Positions 1 to 12,935 of a DNA stretch of 64,000 nucleotides are shown here, piece by piece. Source of the DNA: Perognathus longimembris pacificus (taxonomy: Eukaryota > Chordata > Mammalia > Rodentia > Heteromyidae). A program made the translations under genes and the position numbers. Location of the stretch: assembly GCF_023159225.1 (NCBI RefSeq), contig NC_063188.1, positions 35,578,021 through 35,642,020 of the forward strand, in the 5' to 3' direction. Below the pieces are notes generated by a model. That model did not search any database. It saw nothing but the letters and a program-made list of their open reading frames with translations, and had not been told where the DNA came from. How positions within the stretch are numbered: the first letter of the stretch is position 1; each line of letters opens with the position of its first letter.

Positions 1-3000
1 TGAGAAAACTAGGCAAGTTTGAGAAAAATAATACTTGGTTCTACTTGGAGAAACCCAGGTGTGCAGAATATTTTCCTAATTTATTTTTATCCATGCCTTT
101 TGAAACATTTGAGAACAGTTGATTTGTATTTTCTCCACACACACTGCCAAAGACAGTGCTGGAGACCTGGAAAGACTCACTTTGATCTGAAGGTAGTTTT
201 CTTGCCATGCGCTTGTGCAATTTAGCACTACCTGATAATCAAAACCAACTCTCCAAACCTGAGTTTAGTCCTTGGCTGCCTTGAGTCCTGGACGGAATGC
301 TTAAACCTTTAGATTTTCATCTGCTAAATGAACTTATCCAGTTCCCAAATAACATTATTCACAAGGATTTTTAACCATTGCATATGACAGGGAAATCACA
401 GAAAACTGCTGTTTGTGTCGAGTAGTGTAGTATATATTACCAAAATTGCTCATAAGTGATACTTACTTGTCCTAGGCTTCCTGTGATTCCTTAGTTTATT
501 GTCCACATAATTCCCCTTCCTATCCTCTGCATTTTCCTAGGATTTCCTGAAAGACCAGTGTCTTTGAGTGACTTCTTGATTTCCTTCTATTTTCTATCAC
601 TATCTCTTATCATGTGTTTGTCAAAACTTACCTATCAACTGCTTCATAATGATAGGTTTCTATATTCCATAGTATTTGTCACTTTAACAAGTCAGTTTCT
701 AGAATTTTTTTTTACCATAAGTAAGATAAATGAGTGGGATAGATGCCCTTGAAGTTCTTGTCCAGTTCCAAAATGGCATTCATCAATAAACACATTAATG
801 TAATCCAGGAAATATGTTTCTTTTCTTGTAGAACATTCTGGTGGGGTCATAATGGTTAGATTGTGGCAACTCATTAAGAACACAATGATCTAATTAAATT
901 AAAATGTTTTAGAACACTGATGATATACACACTTTCCACATGAATTTTGATTTCTTTTAAATCACATACATCTGAAGTCAGATCATCTTAGTAAATAAAT
1001 ATTTCTGTGGAGTTGCAGCCTAAAATGTTCCTTTTTTCTTGGTGTCAGCCAGCCATCCATTCTCAGGTAGCTCAAAATGGTCAGTTCTTCCAAGATATTG
1101 TCTCTCACATATGATTATAAAAGCAATTGTCTCTTGTAAATGCCACTTGTGGACCACATGGCTTCTTTAATTAAAGACAAAAAGCATCCTGAAACACAGC
1201 TCATCTAGTGATATTATCAGAAAGATTCCTGATCATCTTTTGAGCATTTTAATCATCTATAACAAGAAAATACTTGATTTTACATAGGTAAAAGAAAATA
1301 TAAACTAAGATAGACTTTTATTTTGTTTCCTTTTGGCTTTTCTTTTAGAATAAAAAAACTGAAAAGCCAAATCCAAATTTGAGACATCTGGCTGCTTCCC
1401 ACTATGAGGTTTAAACATCTGCATTTTTTCACTTCTCATCCAGATGTTTTAGTCTTATGTAAACCTAGCTAAAGTGAAGCAGAATATCTAGCAATCATCT
1501 GGGGACTTTGATTAACATGGACAGCAAATCTGAATAATCCATGTTCTGAGAGTTCTGTTTTTTGTCTAGTTCAGAACACATTACTAATGAGGTCAAAGTT
1601 ACTGTAGGCTTGTTCCTTGTATGGGCCAGTTAGCTCTGATCTGTTCCATGGCCACAGAATGCACTTCAAGCCTCAGCCAGCAGTCTGGAAAATGAGTGTC
1701 CTTGATCAATACATGCAGTCACGCAAGAAATGTGAGAGCCAATCTCTTCCACTTAGAAAGTAAAATTAAAAATGTATTTCCTGGGGCTGGTTGATCATCC
1801 ATGCCATTTTTGTATAACAAGTTTTATATAGATTTTATTCAGTGCCAAGCACTCACTGTTTTAAGTGCTTTGCATAAAAAAATTTACAATGTTCACAAAA
1901 TCCTATGTGTGTTATTATCATACTCATTTTCCAAATGAGGAAATGGAGTAATAGAGATGCTAAGGGATTTGGTTAGGATAAAAATGGATAGCATTCTTTT
2001 TTTTTCTTTCCCTAGACATTTCACACCACCTTTCTGTCAAGAAAGTCAAGGACTGTCAATGCATTGGCTGACTGGCAAATATATTGAGGATAGAAACATA
2101 GCTAATTCTGCATAGTGTATCCACTGGTTGAACAGCTAGTGGCCAGTGGGCACACCCTGTGCCTAGCAAAGTAGGTTATTCTAATTCTTATTCTTCCACC
2201 CAATATAATAATTACAGGCACAAACGTACCCTTTGCAAAAAAAAAAGGAAGGCAAGTTTTTATTGGCAATATGTCAGCATGTAAAGTATGTATTTAGGAA
2301 AAAAAGATGATGTGGTTAGGAACAGTGAACTATATTGGGTGGCCTCATAGAACTAAGTTGTCTGAGTACTCTGAGGAAGAAAGATTTGTGTGACTGGTGG
2401 AATCATTACAAATCTTTGATCTCCAACCACAAATTAATTTAGAATCCTGAAATTCTAGTCCCAGACAGGAGGTAGAGAGAGTTAATCTCATACACTTTTT
2501 TTGGCTTCTTTTTGTAAAATTGCAAATAATAAAATTTTTTGCAACAAGAAATGAAAAAATATCCATCTTACATTTTTGAAAGACTGTAGAAAATGAAGCT
2601 TTACAAATGCACATATCCATTTAATCAACAAATATACCTACTGTGTTATGGGTGCTTGAACTGTACCAAGGAATGATATGAAGTGATGGATCTCCAGAAA
2701 CTTGTCTATTCCTGTGCTTGCTGCTGCATAAAGTTAAAGCTGTCCTTCCAAATTTTCCCACTCTTTATATCGTTTCATCTCCAGATAGAAAAACAGTTGC
2801 TCAGCATCTTAATAAAGGAGACTATATACATTAAACCTCATATTCTTTTCCTTCTGGGCAAAGGACTAGTATATTTCTTACCCACCCACTCTTCCTCATC
2901 CTTCTTTGTAATGTGAGTTCTGTTATGGGCCACCTTGTGATACTGTCCATGATCCTTTTCTTTACCTATATCATGGCCAAATGGGGAGTACTCCTTGGAT

Positions 3001-3769
3001 CTATAGGAAAGTGGAGGAGCAAAATAGAAAGAGCCTGTCTAAGAAGGATTGTGGAGCAGAGCTTCTCCCCATAATTCTTTTCAATCCCTTTTAATAGGTG
3101 TGAGTAAGAAATATTTATATTGTATAAAGACGCAACATATTGACACATGGCATTATAACCATTGCCTACCCCGACTAAAACAATCTCCCTTATAAAAAGT
3201 CCTTCATAATCTAAAGCATGGTAATCTACTAATCACTTTCAGTTTGGGAGAAAATTAGCTTCCCTTACTAATTCTAATTCTTTCCCTTCTTCACAGGACT
3301 ACTCTCTGTACTTCCTCCTACCACTTTAACACACTTCAACAACTTTGTTGTTGTTTGGAAACCTTGTCCAGTTTCTTTATTTTATAACTAGTTATACTTA
3401 AGTCCAATATCTGCCTCTTGGAGCTAGTTTCCCTTATATTCAATCATTTCAGTGTTTCATCTCAAAAATCACATTTTTTTCAGTGTGAGGTGAATCAGAA
3501 GATGGCACTAAAAGAACTTTGTTCTTTGTGAATTTGGGATTACAATCACTGCAGTAAAACTTATTTTTTGAAGTCATCTTTTCAGAATCATTTTGCTTTT
3601 CCTGACAGTTTTTCTCTCCTAAACAATTCACAGGATGCTTCAATAGGAAATTCACCAAACATTTGTCGTTTCTCTTTTTGTTCTGAGCGTGTACAGATAT
3701 CCAGCAGATAGGATAAACAGTCCAAACTGATTTTTCTGTCTTTAATAACACGGTTTTCCCAGTTTTCCT
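1..3769. other. Downstream flank, no gene recognised
   Basis: AT-rich sequence 3' of the gene. Apart from an ancient MIR at about 1833-1985 I see no repeat of recognisable family and no exon. All open frames are under about 100 codons, lack family motifs and are not supported by splice-site context. Confidence 0.6.
1833..1985 (-). repeat. MIR (ancient tRNA-derived SINE)
   Basis: The diverged core reads, on the plus strand, tgccaagcactcactgtttt, then aagtgctttgcat, then attttccaaatgaggaaatgg. This is the reverse complement of the MIR core (lower-case consensus recalled). Mammal-wide age; heavily mutated. Confidence 0.75.
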
Positions 3770-4000
3770 TGCTAGTTTTGAGGCTTGAACTCTGGGTCTG
3801 GGTGCTGTCCCTGAGATTCTTTGTGCTCAAGGCTAGTGCTCTACCACTTGAGTCACATTGCTACTTCTGGCTTTTTCTAAGTAGTTTATTGGGCATAAGA
3901 GTCTCATGGATCTCCACCCTGGGCTGGCTTCCAACTGTGATCCTAAGATCTTAGTCTCCTGAGTAGCTAGGATTACAAGCATGAGTCATTGGTACCTGGC
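3770..4000 (-). repeat. B1-type composite SINE
   Basis: Read on the minus strand it begins with a 7SL/B1-like head (gtaccaatgactcatgcttg, aatcctagctactcaggag) and ends with the tRNA-like right unit that also forms the right half of IDL-Geo (the cttgagcacaaag / gttcaagcctc region). It is considerably diverged. A tetranucleotide repeat abuts its low-copy end. Confidence 0.75.
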
Positions 4001-4002
4001 TC

Positions 4003-4043
4003 TTATGTATGTATGTATGTATGTATGTATGTATGTATGTATG
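4003..4043. repeat. (TATG)n microsatellite
   Basis: About ten uninterrupted tatg units between two SINEs, one of which (4049-4228) ends in a poly-A that joins it. The repeat probably expanded from SINE tail sequence. Confidence 0.9.
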
Positions 4044-4048
4044 CATTT

Positions 4049-4228
4049 TTTTTTTTGGCCAGTCCTGGCTCTTGGACTCAGGGCCTGAACACTGTCCCTG
4101 GCTTCTTTTTGCTTGAGCCACAGCGCCACTTCTGGCTGTTTTCTATATATGTGGTGCTGAGGAATTGAACCCAGGGCTTCATGTATACAAGGCAAGCACT
4201 CTTGCCACTAGGCCATATTCCCAGACCT
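4049..4228 (-). repeat. IDL-Geo-like dimeric SINE
   Basis: The poly-T followed by ggccagtcctggctcttgg is the reverse complement of the SINE's 3' end. The far end, ggccatattcccag, is the ID-like 5' head with its tRNA box A. Shorter than the 210-bp norm by an internal deletion. Confidence 0.85.
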
Positions 4229-5222
4229 CTATTTATGTTTTGAATACTATAACATCATGCCTATTGATTTTCCTCCTCAGATTTATCTTTTTTGGAGATT
4301 ATCAGTTGTCACCTAATTCCATTCCTCATCATCTCACATCTGGACTATGACAACAGTATATTATCTGGCCTCAGTTCATTTTCTCTCCCAACCTAATTCC
4401 TTTTTGAACCTGCTCTCAGATGAATATTCTAACACTTATTTAAGCCTATTTCTTATTATATCTTCACATGGATTTCTGTTTTTGCTAGCCAAACTTGTTT
4501 TCTGTCAGGTAAATTAAATGTTCTTTTTTATTTTTTTATTTTTTATTTTTTTAGGGCTGGCACCTTCATTTTATTTTCTCTTGTGTTTCAAGTATATATC
4601 AGTATAAATGTCAAAGTAGTACTCCCAAATACTAAATGATTCACCTCCAAACATACCTCTTAGTTTCTAGTTTTGAGTTACCTACTTTATTTCCTATTTA
4701 ATAAAACTTTAAAGTTTGATCATATATACCTAAGTTAGTAAAATTGTAAAATATTACTTGGGATCTGAGCTATCTGTGAACAATATACACCTTCTGAATA
4801 ATCTATTTCATATAATTCCAAACACCAAGATAGACTCAGCCACCTGCTTAGTGTTATTCATTCACAAAAGTGGAAGAATTCTTTTTTGCTTTTTCTACAT
4901 ATTATCTATGCAGGAAATATTTGCAAAGATGTAGTTATATGGTTCATGAAACATTTTCTATCACTCTTGATTCCAATCTAGATTGCCCTTAATGAATGTT
5001 TACTTTATTTTTCAAGTGTATCTTTTAGAAATTCATTTTGTAATGATAACCTTGCTTTAAGCAATTTGCTACATGTATCTTAAAATACTGCTTATATTTT
5101 GCCAACAATTTAAAAATAGATGTGATTGATACATACATATAGGTTATTTTCTTTCTGCATGTCAAAATTGTTATTCTATTAGTATTTGACTTTGTTCTCT
5201 GATGGTAGCAGTCCAATTGCCA

Positions 5223-5893
5223 TTCTTTTTTTAAAGTTTTTTTAAGTGCTACTTTATTTTTTTATACATATATATTTATTATTATCAAACTGAATTACAG
5301 AGAGGTTACAGTTTCATACATTAGGCATTGGATACATTTCTTGTACTGTTTGTTACCTTGTCCCTCATTCCCCCCTCCCCCTTTCCCTTCCCCCCCCATG
5401 AGTTGTTCAGTTCATTTACACCAAACAGTTTTGCAAGTATTGCTTTTTTAGTTGTTTGTCTTTTTTTACCCTGTGTCTCTCGCTTTTGGTATTACCTTCC
5501 AATTTCCTAGTTCTACTACCAGTATACCCGTTTTCCAATATACTCAGATAAGAAACAGAGAAAGTGTAGGTACAACCACAGGAAGGTGATACAAGAAGAT
5601 CATCAATAATAGAGGCTACTTTGGCAAAGTTGCAGGATATAAAATAAACCCTCAAAAATCAACGGCCTTTCTCTATGCTAACGACCCAAATACCGAGGCT
5701 GAAATCAGGAAACCAACTCCTTTTGCAATAGCCTCAACAAACATAAAGTACCTAGGAATATCCTTAACCAAAGAAGTGAAAGACCGCTACGGTGAGAACT
5801 TTAAAAACATGAAAAATGAAATTAAGTTAGAACTAAGGAAATGGAAAAACCTCCCATGCTCCTGGATTGGGAGGATTAATATAAATGTTCTTA
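5223..5893 (-). mobile_element. 5'-truncated L1 with inverted 5' arm
   Basis: Positions 5236-5609 are the reverse complement of a lineage L1 3' UTR (poly-T, gagaggttacagtttcatac, C-rich tract). From about 5610 the sequence switches to plus-strand L1 ORF2: agttgcaggatataaaataa and then a frame resembling [10 protein letters not shown], with MLxxDP-like and [14 protein letters not shown] blocks. Such a switch is typical of twin-primed reverse transcription. The copy is broken and non-functional. A clear target-site duplication was not found. Confidence 0.8.
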
Positions 5894-7319
5894 TTTTTTC
5901 CTTCAGTCTTCCTATTCTCCATCACTACTGTGTTCTCTGTCCTAAACTTATCTTTTCCCCTAGTCAACACTGAATTGCCTCCCTCAAACTTATTATTCTA
6001 CATGTACATATTATTCCATACTGGAATATATTTAACAATTACCCCTTTCTTCATATGATGTGTGTGCTATTTAAGAACAGGATTTCAAACTAATTTTTTC
6101 TATTATAATTTATATACTGGCCAGTACAAAATTTGAACTTAATATATATTCATAATTGTTTTGGTATCGGGAGAAAATGTGGTTAAGAAAACAGCAATGA
6201 GTATTTAGCATAACAAATTGGGGTTGGTAGGTAATTTTACTGATTACCCAGTATTTAAATGGAATGCTAAATAATACTAAATTGTTTGTGGCTAATTTCA
6301 GTTTTAAAAGATTTTAAAGTGAATGATTATTGTTATCGTATTGCCACATACATTCATCAGAGAACATTAATACTCAAAACTATGACCTCCTATCAGACAT
6401 CTTAGAACAAAAATGCATGAGTAATAGAGAAATTGGAGCCAATTTCCAGCATTAAATATTCTCCCATAAAATACAATTGCAAGCATTCAAACATGAGTGA
6501 TCACTGTGGAACTATTTTCTGCTTTAACTTTAGTCTGCTTTATCAGTTCACTACCTCACTTTGGAAAATGAATATAAGGAGTGTAAAGATTTATATGTGC
6601 AATTTTCGTGGTATTTCCCTTGGTCATTAATTTTCTAGAAAACCCTTAGTAAGAGCAAATTTATTTAAAAATAAAACGTCAAAGGACAGTAAAGGCTTTA
6701 AACCAGTGGTTCCATACTCTTGTAGGCCCTACAAACACCACATGGGTCAGAAGTCTCTTTCCTTTTCATGCCAGAATTTTCTTCCTTCTCATGCTTTCCA
6801 TTTTCCAACATCTTGCAAAAGTAATCATTGGAATATTAGTCATTTCCATCTCCTTTTGAACTCCTCTATAAACTTACTCTTTCATAACTGAACTCTCTTT
6901 ATACTTCTCATTGTACTCTTTCTTCTTTTTAGTCTTAGAATTTAATCATTCATCATCACCCAAAATATCTATCTACTTTTCTCATGGTGCTACATTTTGT
7001 TTAAGCCTTACCAGAAGTCTGAAAGTGTCTCTTGTGCTCATATTTTTCAACGAGTGTGTCAAAATAGAACAGATTTGGCTCTAATTTCAGTGAGGTGTGA
7101 TAACTTCTTTTCAGGAACTATCCAGGTTAAATGGGAGGACTAGAGGCTATGCTTTATTAAACCCACCAGATCTCATAGTTTACCAAATTGAACTCGTAAA
7201 TATGAACATTTCTCTGAACATTGTTTTTTCCTCAATGCACTTTACATTTGCTACACACCTCTTGCTTTTGACCATTTATTTAAACCGTGTGTGTGTGCGC
7301 GCGAGCATGTGCATGGGAC

Positions 7320-7540
7320 CATCTATACTGTGGCTTGAACTGAAGGCCACACTTCTCTCTTGGCTTTTGCACTCAAGTTTGGTGCTCTAACATTTGAGTC
7401 ACATTTCCACTTCTGGCTTTTTGTTATTTAATTGGAAGTAAGAGTTTCATGGACTTCTCTGCCTGAGCTGGCTTTGAACTGCAATCCTCAGATGTCAGCC
7501 TTCTGAGTAGCTAATGTGAGAGCCACCAATACTCGACTGC
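7320..7540 (-). repeat. B1-type composite SINE, degraded
   Basis: The order is the same as in other composite copies: right tRNA-like unit (gtggcttgaactgaaggcc, gtgctctaacatttgagtc), linker (taattggaagtaagagtttc) and B1 head (cttctgagtagctaatgtga). A short GT run at 7287-7300 precedes it. Confidence 0.7.
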
Positions 7541-9599
7541 ACCATCAATTTATATATTTTCAGAATGCTTTACCTTAAAAATCAGTTTGAAAATGCTTGC
7601 TTGCATACAGTTATATAACAATAAGCTTACTATGAGTGTATGTGAACTAATGTAAGAAGGGTTTCGTAGATTTCCAAAAATTCATTTCAGTGAAAAGATT
7701 AAAAAAATCCCACGGTGAAAGCAACTATTAGTACACATTATGTTCTAGACTAAATACTCATGATATTCATTTGGGGCCTAACTTTTAAAAATCTCTGATG
7801 AAAATTAAATTTTAAATTGCCATCTAGAAATAAATTTTATAGATAGTGTACACATTAGTTCCTGAAAATGGGAGAAAAGGTTTCTTGTCGAGTTCCCCAG
7901 CACAAGTGTGAATGCTCTGTTTCTGAGTACCTACTAGCAGTGAAAGGACACATTGTGGCCAGCCAACTCAAATTGCTACCCACGTTTAATCATTGTAAAT
8001 AAAGGAAGCAGAGAGACCCATGTTATATTTTCAGAACTGGCATGCTCAATACAGAACTATTAGTTTAAAAATACGACTGAACATTCTATTTGAATTAATC
8101 CAGATTTCTATGAAAAAATAAAACGGTGAAATATACAATTGCCCACTTAAACATATACTACTCAGTTCATGCAGATTATTAACTTAGTAATTACACATAG
8201 CATTAAAGAACAACCAGAATCAGTACAACTTTATAACATTTGGAAAACAGTTCAAAATGGATACATTTTCATCTTGAAATACCTATAGGTTATACAGAAG
8301 CAAAATCCCCTTTCTCAGTGGAAAAAGTACATCTATAAAACACCTACATGTGTTGAACAGGACTTTTCAAAGGAGTAACTAATTGTCGCACTGTGAAATA
8401 AACATGTATCACTGCTAAGTTTTCACATACCGTTGGTGTATAATGCAGTTTTGCAACAATTGGGTATAGAAAATCAGAAACACATATTTAGACAAAACTC
8501 ATGAATCACAGGAAAAAGAAAGAAGGTAAGTGAAATTAATCAAAGCATGTTATCTAATGCTCACCTATACATTTGAGTTTCACAGTTACACGGGTTGGGC
8601 AAATTCTCAATTTTTACATAATGTGTACATTTGTTCTTGTTTATATTTACTCAAGAACGTGATGTAAGAATCATTTGCAAACTGTCTAAATCAAACTTGA
8701 TAAACCATTGCCTCCATGGTTATTTAATTGGAGAGCACACCACATATGATTCACTGGCAAGAATATAAAATAGTATTTCATCAGAACTACTACAGTGGGG
8801 GGTTCAGTTTTTACAGCAAATATGAAATCGATTATGAACAAATATTTTCAGGGGTGGTGCAGTCACAGTCACTCTATGAGGTGGACAGGATTGGTCTATG
8901 AAATATACTCTTTGAAGCACTGGGATTAGGGATACTTCTGTGGGAGCCTCATAAACACATGGCCAAGCAGATACTGTATATTTACAGAGTAGTCTATTTC
9001 ACAACTACATTGGAGATGAGAATCTCTGCTCGTGCTTAGCTACTGCTAGTAAACTCGAACCATTTAGCACTTCATCTGTGAATATTGTTGTATTATATCT
9101 TTTCATTTGTTGATACTTGCAGTCAATGCATATTTAAATTCAAACTCCAATGATGCTAAAAAACAAGTAGGAAAATGCCCATCTCTTCACATATAAAGCT
9201 TAAAGCAAGTCAACAGATTCTTTGAAACAAAACATTCAAATGTGAATTTCTTAGAAAACAATCATATGTGCAGTTTAAGATTTCTTTCCAAAGTTGTAAA
9301 ATTTTTGAAATAAGCAAGGAAGCCATAAAGCTTAATTGAAATGTCACCCTAGACGAATCCACAGCCCATCTCTTTATTGGCTTCAGAAACACACTTTATC
9401 TACCTACTACCTACTAATTTGTCTATAGAAGATGCGCTTGCCTAAATAAATCTAAAAGTTGTTATTGTGAGCTGATGATTTAGTTTACAGAAGTTGTCCA
9501 TTATGTTGAAGAAGTTCTAAATGTTTCAATCACATTTTTCCCTCATCTGATTTTTCCCTACTAACCATCTCGAGATTGAAGTGCCTCAACAAATTTTCC
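7541..9599. other. Repeat-poor stretch downstream of the last exon
   Basis: About 2 kb with no recognised SINE, LINE or LTR, lying between a degraded SINE and the proximal 3' UTR. In a window where repeats come every 1-2 kb this is notable. It could be distal 3' UTR or conserved regulatory sequence, or simply unremarkable. No direct evidence separates these. Confidence 0.4.
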
Positions 9600-9605
9600 T
9601 TTATT
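9600..9605 (-). promoter_or_regulatory. Candidate polyadenylation signal AATAAA
   Basis: AATAAA on the minus strand, about 455 nt downstream of the IL1RAPL2 stop. A second AATAAA at 9694-9699 is followed by an A-run. These are candidates only, because the hexamer is frequent by chance in DNA this AT-rich. Confidence 0.3.
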
Positions 9606-10060
9606 ATTCATGATTGTTCAGTTACATTATGGATCTTCTCTTTTCCACTAAAAATTAGGTCAGAAGTTTCAAATCTGAGTCTTTAAGATTTTTTTTATTT
9701 TAAATAGTATGTAAATGTTAGAGTATTTAAAAGTATGGGGGAAGTTAGGTCCCCCAAACTGTTTGTCATCTATATGGCATCAGATAAACTGTTTTTAAAA
9801 CAGAATTAAAATTCTTTTTCAGGACAAAATCAAAACTATACATTGGAACAAGGTTCCACACTACAAAAGCAAGTCCTTTCCCTTACCCACCCTGCCCACT
9901 ATTCTGGAAATGTAAAGAAAAGTACTTAGGTACAAAAATGATTCTTGTGCCTTTTTCTTCCACTATTCAGCACCTCAGTGTTTTTAGGTATATTTTATAT
10001 TTAGTATGACAGAATTAAGTATGCTCATATAACTGTTCAAAGGAATTCTACTCTTTTTCA
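9600..10060 (-). other. IL1RAPL2: IL1RAPL2 proximal 3' UTR (extent uncertain)
   Basis: Repeat-free sequence directly after the stop codon. On the minus strand AATAAA-type signals occur at 9694-9699 and 9600-9605, 360-460 nt past the stop. Either could end the mRNA, but neither has an obvious GU-rich element that decides it. Another AATAAA lies at about 9371-9376. The UTR may extend further into the repeat-poor stretch down to about 7540. The function is inferred from position only. Confidence 0.5.
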
Positions 10061-10758
10061 CTACCAAATATCACTGGTGAAGCTAAGCTCTTTAGATGAT
10101 AATGGAAGCAGGGAGTTGTTCCTGGGAAGTTCCTCCATATCTTTGGAGGCATTATTAAGGGGTAGCTGTCCATTGAGTAGTGTAAGAGGCAAGTTGCAAT
10201 AAGTGTGGTGGTTGGCTAATGAGGGAAGTGGCAAGGTGGTGGTTGGGATATCGTGTTTATAACCTCTGCAACAATGCCTCATTTGCACTGAATCTGAATG
10301 GTGGAAATCAGGGAGATCAGCTTGAGATGATGCCAGAGTGGCCGAAGTACTGGTCATTGCAATTGAGGGTATAGGCTGAAGTTCTCCAAAAAGTCCTTGT
10401 TCTGCAGAGTCCAGAACATGGCATCGAGATAGCATTTCTCTTCTCTTGATAGGCATTTCATATACTAAGTGCTTCCAGAACTTTGAATTTAACTTGTTGC
10501 TTTTGGGTCCCTTCCACTTGATCAGGGACAGAAGTTTGATGCTGCGTTTTAGGGTTTCCATTTCCTGGCAATTCACCTTCCCTTTTAACTCTGTACACTC
10601 AATCAAAATCACTTTGATTTCACCACTGACTAGCATATTATGGAGTCTGCTTTCCAGTTCGAATATACTCCATCCCCGTCTGAGAATATAGTCTGGAGTT
10701 AGCACGATAATAAGTCTTCTGCTTTGCTCAACACATCTTGTGAGATCTTCAATGTATG
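10061..10758 (-). CDS. IL1RAPL2: IL1RAPL2 terminal coding exon: C-terminal TIR domain and cytoplasmic tail
   Basis: The last coding exon has 698 nt to the TAG stop at 10061-10063, after the acceptor gtgatttgtag. The first 2 nt complete a Thr codon, then YIEDLTRCVEQSRRLIIV continues the TIR domain. LTPDYILRRGWSIFELESRL, then EIKVILIECTELKG, then KLNSKFWKHLVYEMP finish it; FW is TIR box 3. A tail of about 130 residues follows, rich in Ser, Thr and Leu, ending PLSSKELSFTSDIW. That end identifies IL1RAPL2; IL1RAPL1 has a different last segment. The IL1RAPL1 tail binds NCS-1, and whether this one does is unknown. The true reading frame enters by splicing, so an internal GTG is not a start. No frameshift or premature stop is seen. 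Confidence 0.95.
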
Positions 10759-12895
10759 CTACAAATCACAGAAAAAGAGAAAGAGTAAAACAAAGACATT
10801 GCCAGTCTTTAAAGCATAGGTTTGCATTCTAGTAGTGCAGCGATCCAGTCTTTCAATAAAGTCCATCCCATTTGCTTTGCATATTCAGAAAGCCATTTTC
10901 CTCCAAAATTAGAAAAATTTGAAACAACTGCTTAAATGTTTATATTCTTTCCCCTTATCGTTACTTACAGTGTTCAGCTGGCTAATATAAATTCCGGCTT
11001 CTTCAGAACTTAGTTGTAATTCAGTGATTTTTGTTTACTTAGTCACTTAACTCGGCTTCCATGTTAGTATTCTAAGTGCATAAGCAATCAATGTGTCAAT
11101 GAGAAGAGGATTCGTACCTATTAATAAGTGTAAGGGTGCTGTAATTTTTTTTGCCTTTCCTCATTTTTTAAATTAATATTAAGTTTTGATTGCTAAACAG
11201 TAATTGTGTATACAGCCTACAATTTGCAACTGCTTAACTAATAGGATAGCTATGCATATATACTAACCATTTGAGATGGAATTGTGCTATAGGGATGTGA
11301 AAGGTTGCCACCTCATTTCCTAAAATACTTTGTCATTTGCAACCTTAGGTTCTCTATTATGCCCTTCAAATCCAAAGGTAGTGAAGTGGTATGTGCTCAC
11401 CAGTTGAATTGGATTTAGCCTATTGTTACAAAGAAGGAAGGGTGGGGTTCAATGTAAGAAATGGTGTAGAATGAATGATGGAGGAGGAGGAGATTATGAA
11501 TGGAGAAGTAGTCTTTGCTTTCCTTTGTGGAGCAAATTTGAAAGTGATATGACTATGTCATGGCTTGCTTCATGGTGGAAAATCATTCCACTACTTCTAG
11601 ATTAGTTTATCCCATGAATAATCCTTTATGCCAGCATACTTCCCAAATTCTTATCTGCCCAAAAGGGAAACACACACATGTGTTAACAAATGGAGACCTG
11701 GACACAGGTACTGCACCAGAATGCTATCTTTACTAAGCAGAGTATAAGGCCTTGTCTAATGTACAGTGTCCTGTAGCAGAAGCCATGCTTACAGAAGCAT
11801 AGGAACATTTGTCACTGCAAACGTGCCCCAGGTAATAAGCTGCTTCCAGTACATAATATGGGGACACCAAACACCCACGTGGAAACCACGTGAAAAGAGA
11901 AATTTCCTTTATAGTTGGTCCCCATTTCCACAGTTTTATTTCTAGAACTTGGCAGTAAGAAAACATTAAAAAGAAAGAAATGAGCAAAAGTTTCTATACA
12001 CCCTACACACAAACAAAGAAACTGTTTAGAAGTACACACAGAATCAGCCAATTAAAAACTGTTTTGTTTTGACTTAATACATTTCAGGACTTTGTCATGC
12101 AGTAGTTACATTGGCTGTATCTGAGGGAATAAGGCAGTTGCAAAGTTGGGATGGAACCTCTCAAGAATTTTAAGTGTTTTATTTTAAAGATTGCATATTC
12201 AGGGGAAAAGTCAGCGGTGAAATCTGCAAAAACAAAGCAATACAAAACAAAAATCACCACACGGGTAGAAGTGGGGAATTATCACTGTAACGATTACTGA
12301 GAGAATTGGTGAAACAGAATAGAAGGAAAGGTAGGAAGATTCAATAGAATGGAAAAATACTATCCCAATGTAACAGCTCTGACTCTTCAGTTTCTTCCTT
12401 TCTTTCTGCTTCCAAAAAGAAAGAAGTTATGTGGGAAGCTTCATCATTAGAAGTTGGATCTGTAAGATACAGTAAAATAAACTATCATACATCTTTCCCA
12501 TTATCCTTTTCACCTTTTCTCCAAAACAAAGTCAAACCAAACAAATACAAACCCCACAATCACAGTATCACTGCAGGGATCTATGAGAGTACAGATTCTC
12601 TGGGAGAACGAAGAGTTAAGAGTTAATTTCATAGAAATGTTCTATACAAAACAATTGACCAAGAGTTACTTGGATTACTTTCCATCTCTTATTAATTTCA
12701 ACTTACAATTTAATTTAAAAAACTGCTTTACAAACTTTGTCAGGAATCACATAAACTATACCTCTAAGAATAATACCATTTCTATGTGTTAGAATGTATA
12801 GTCTAAATTAAATTTTTAAGTATATGTTTTAAAACATATCTTTATCAACTAAAAGGAGAAAATTACAACCCAAATGTCCACAGTCATACAAGAAG

Positions 12896-12897
<2 letters not shown>

Positions 12898-12931
<34 letters not shown>
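12898..12931. repeat. (CA)n microsatellite
   Basis: About 17 perfect CA units in intronic sequence; no adjacent mobile element recognised. Confidence 0.97.

Positions 12932-12935
<4 letters not shown>

Noticed and set aside
10446..10691. 81-codon plus-strand open frame
   Set aside because: It lies wholly opposite the IL1RAPL2 TIR exon; the minus strand has family motifs, the plus strand has none.
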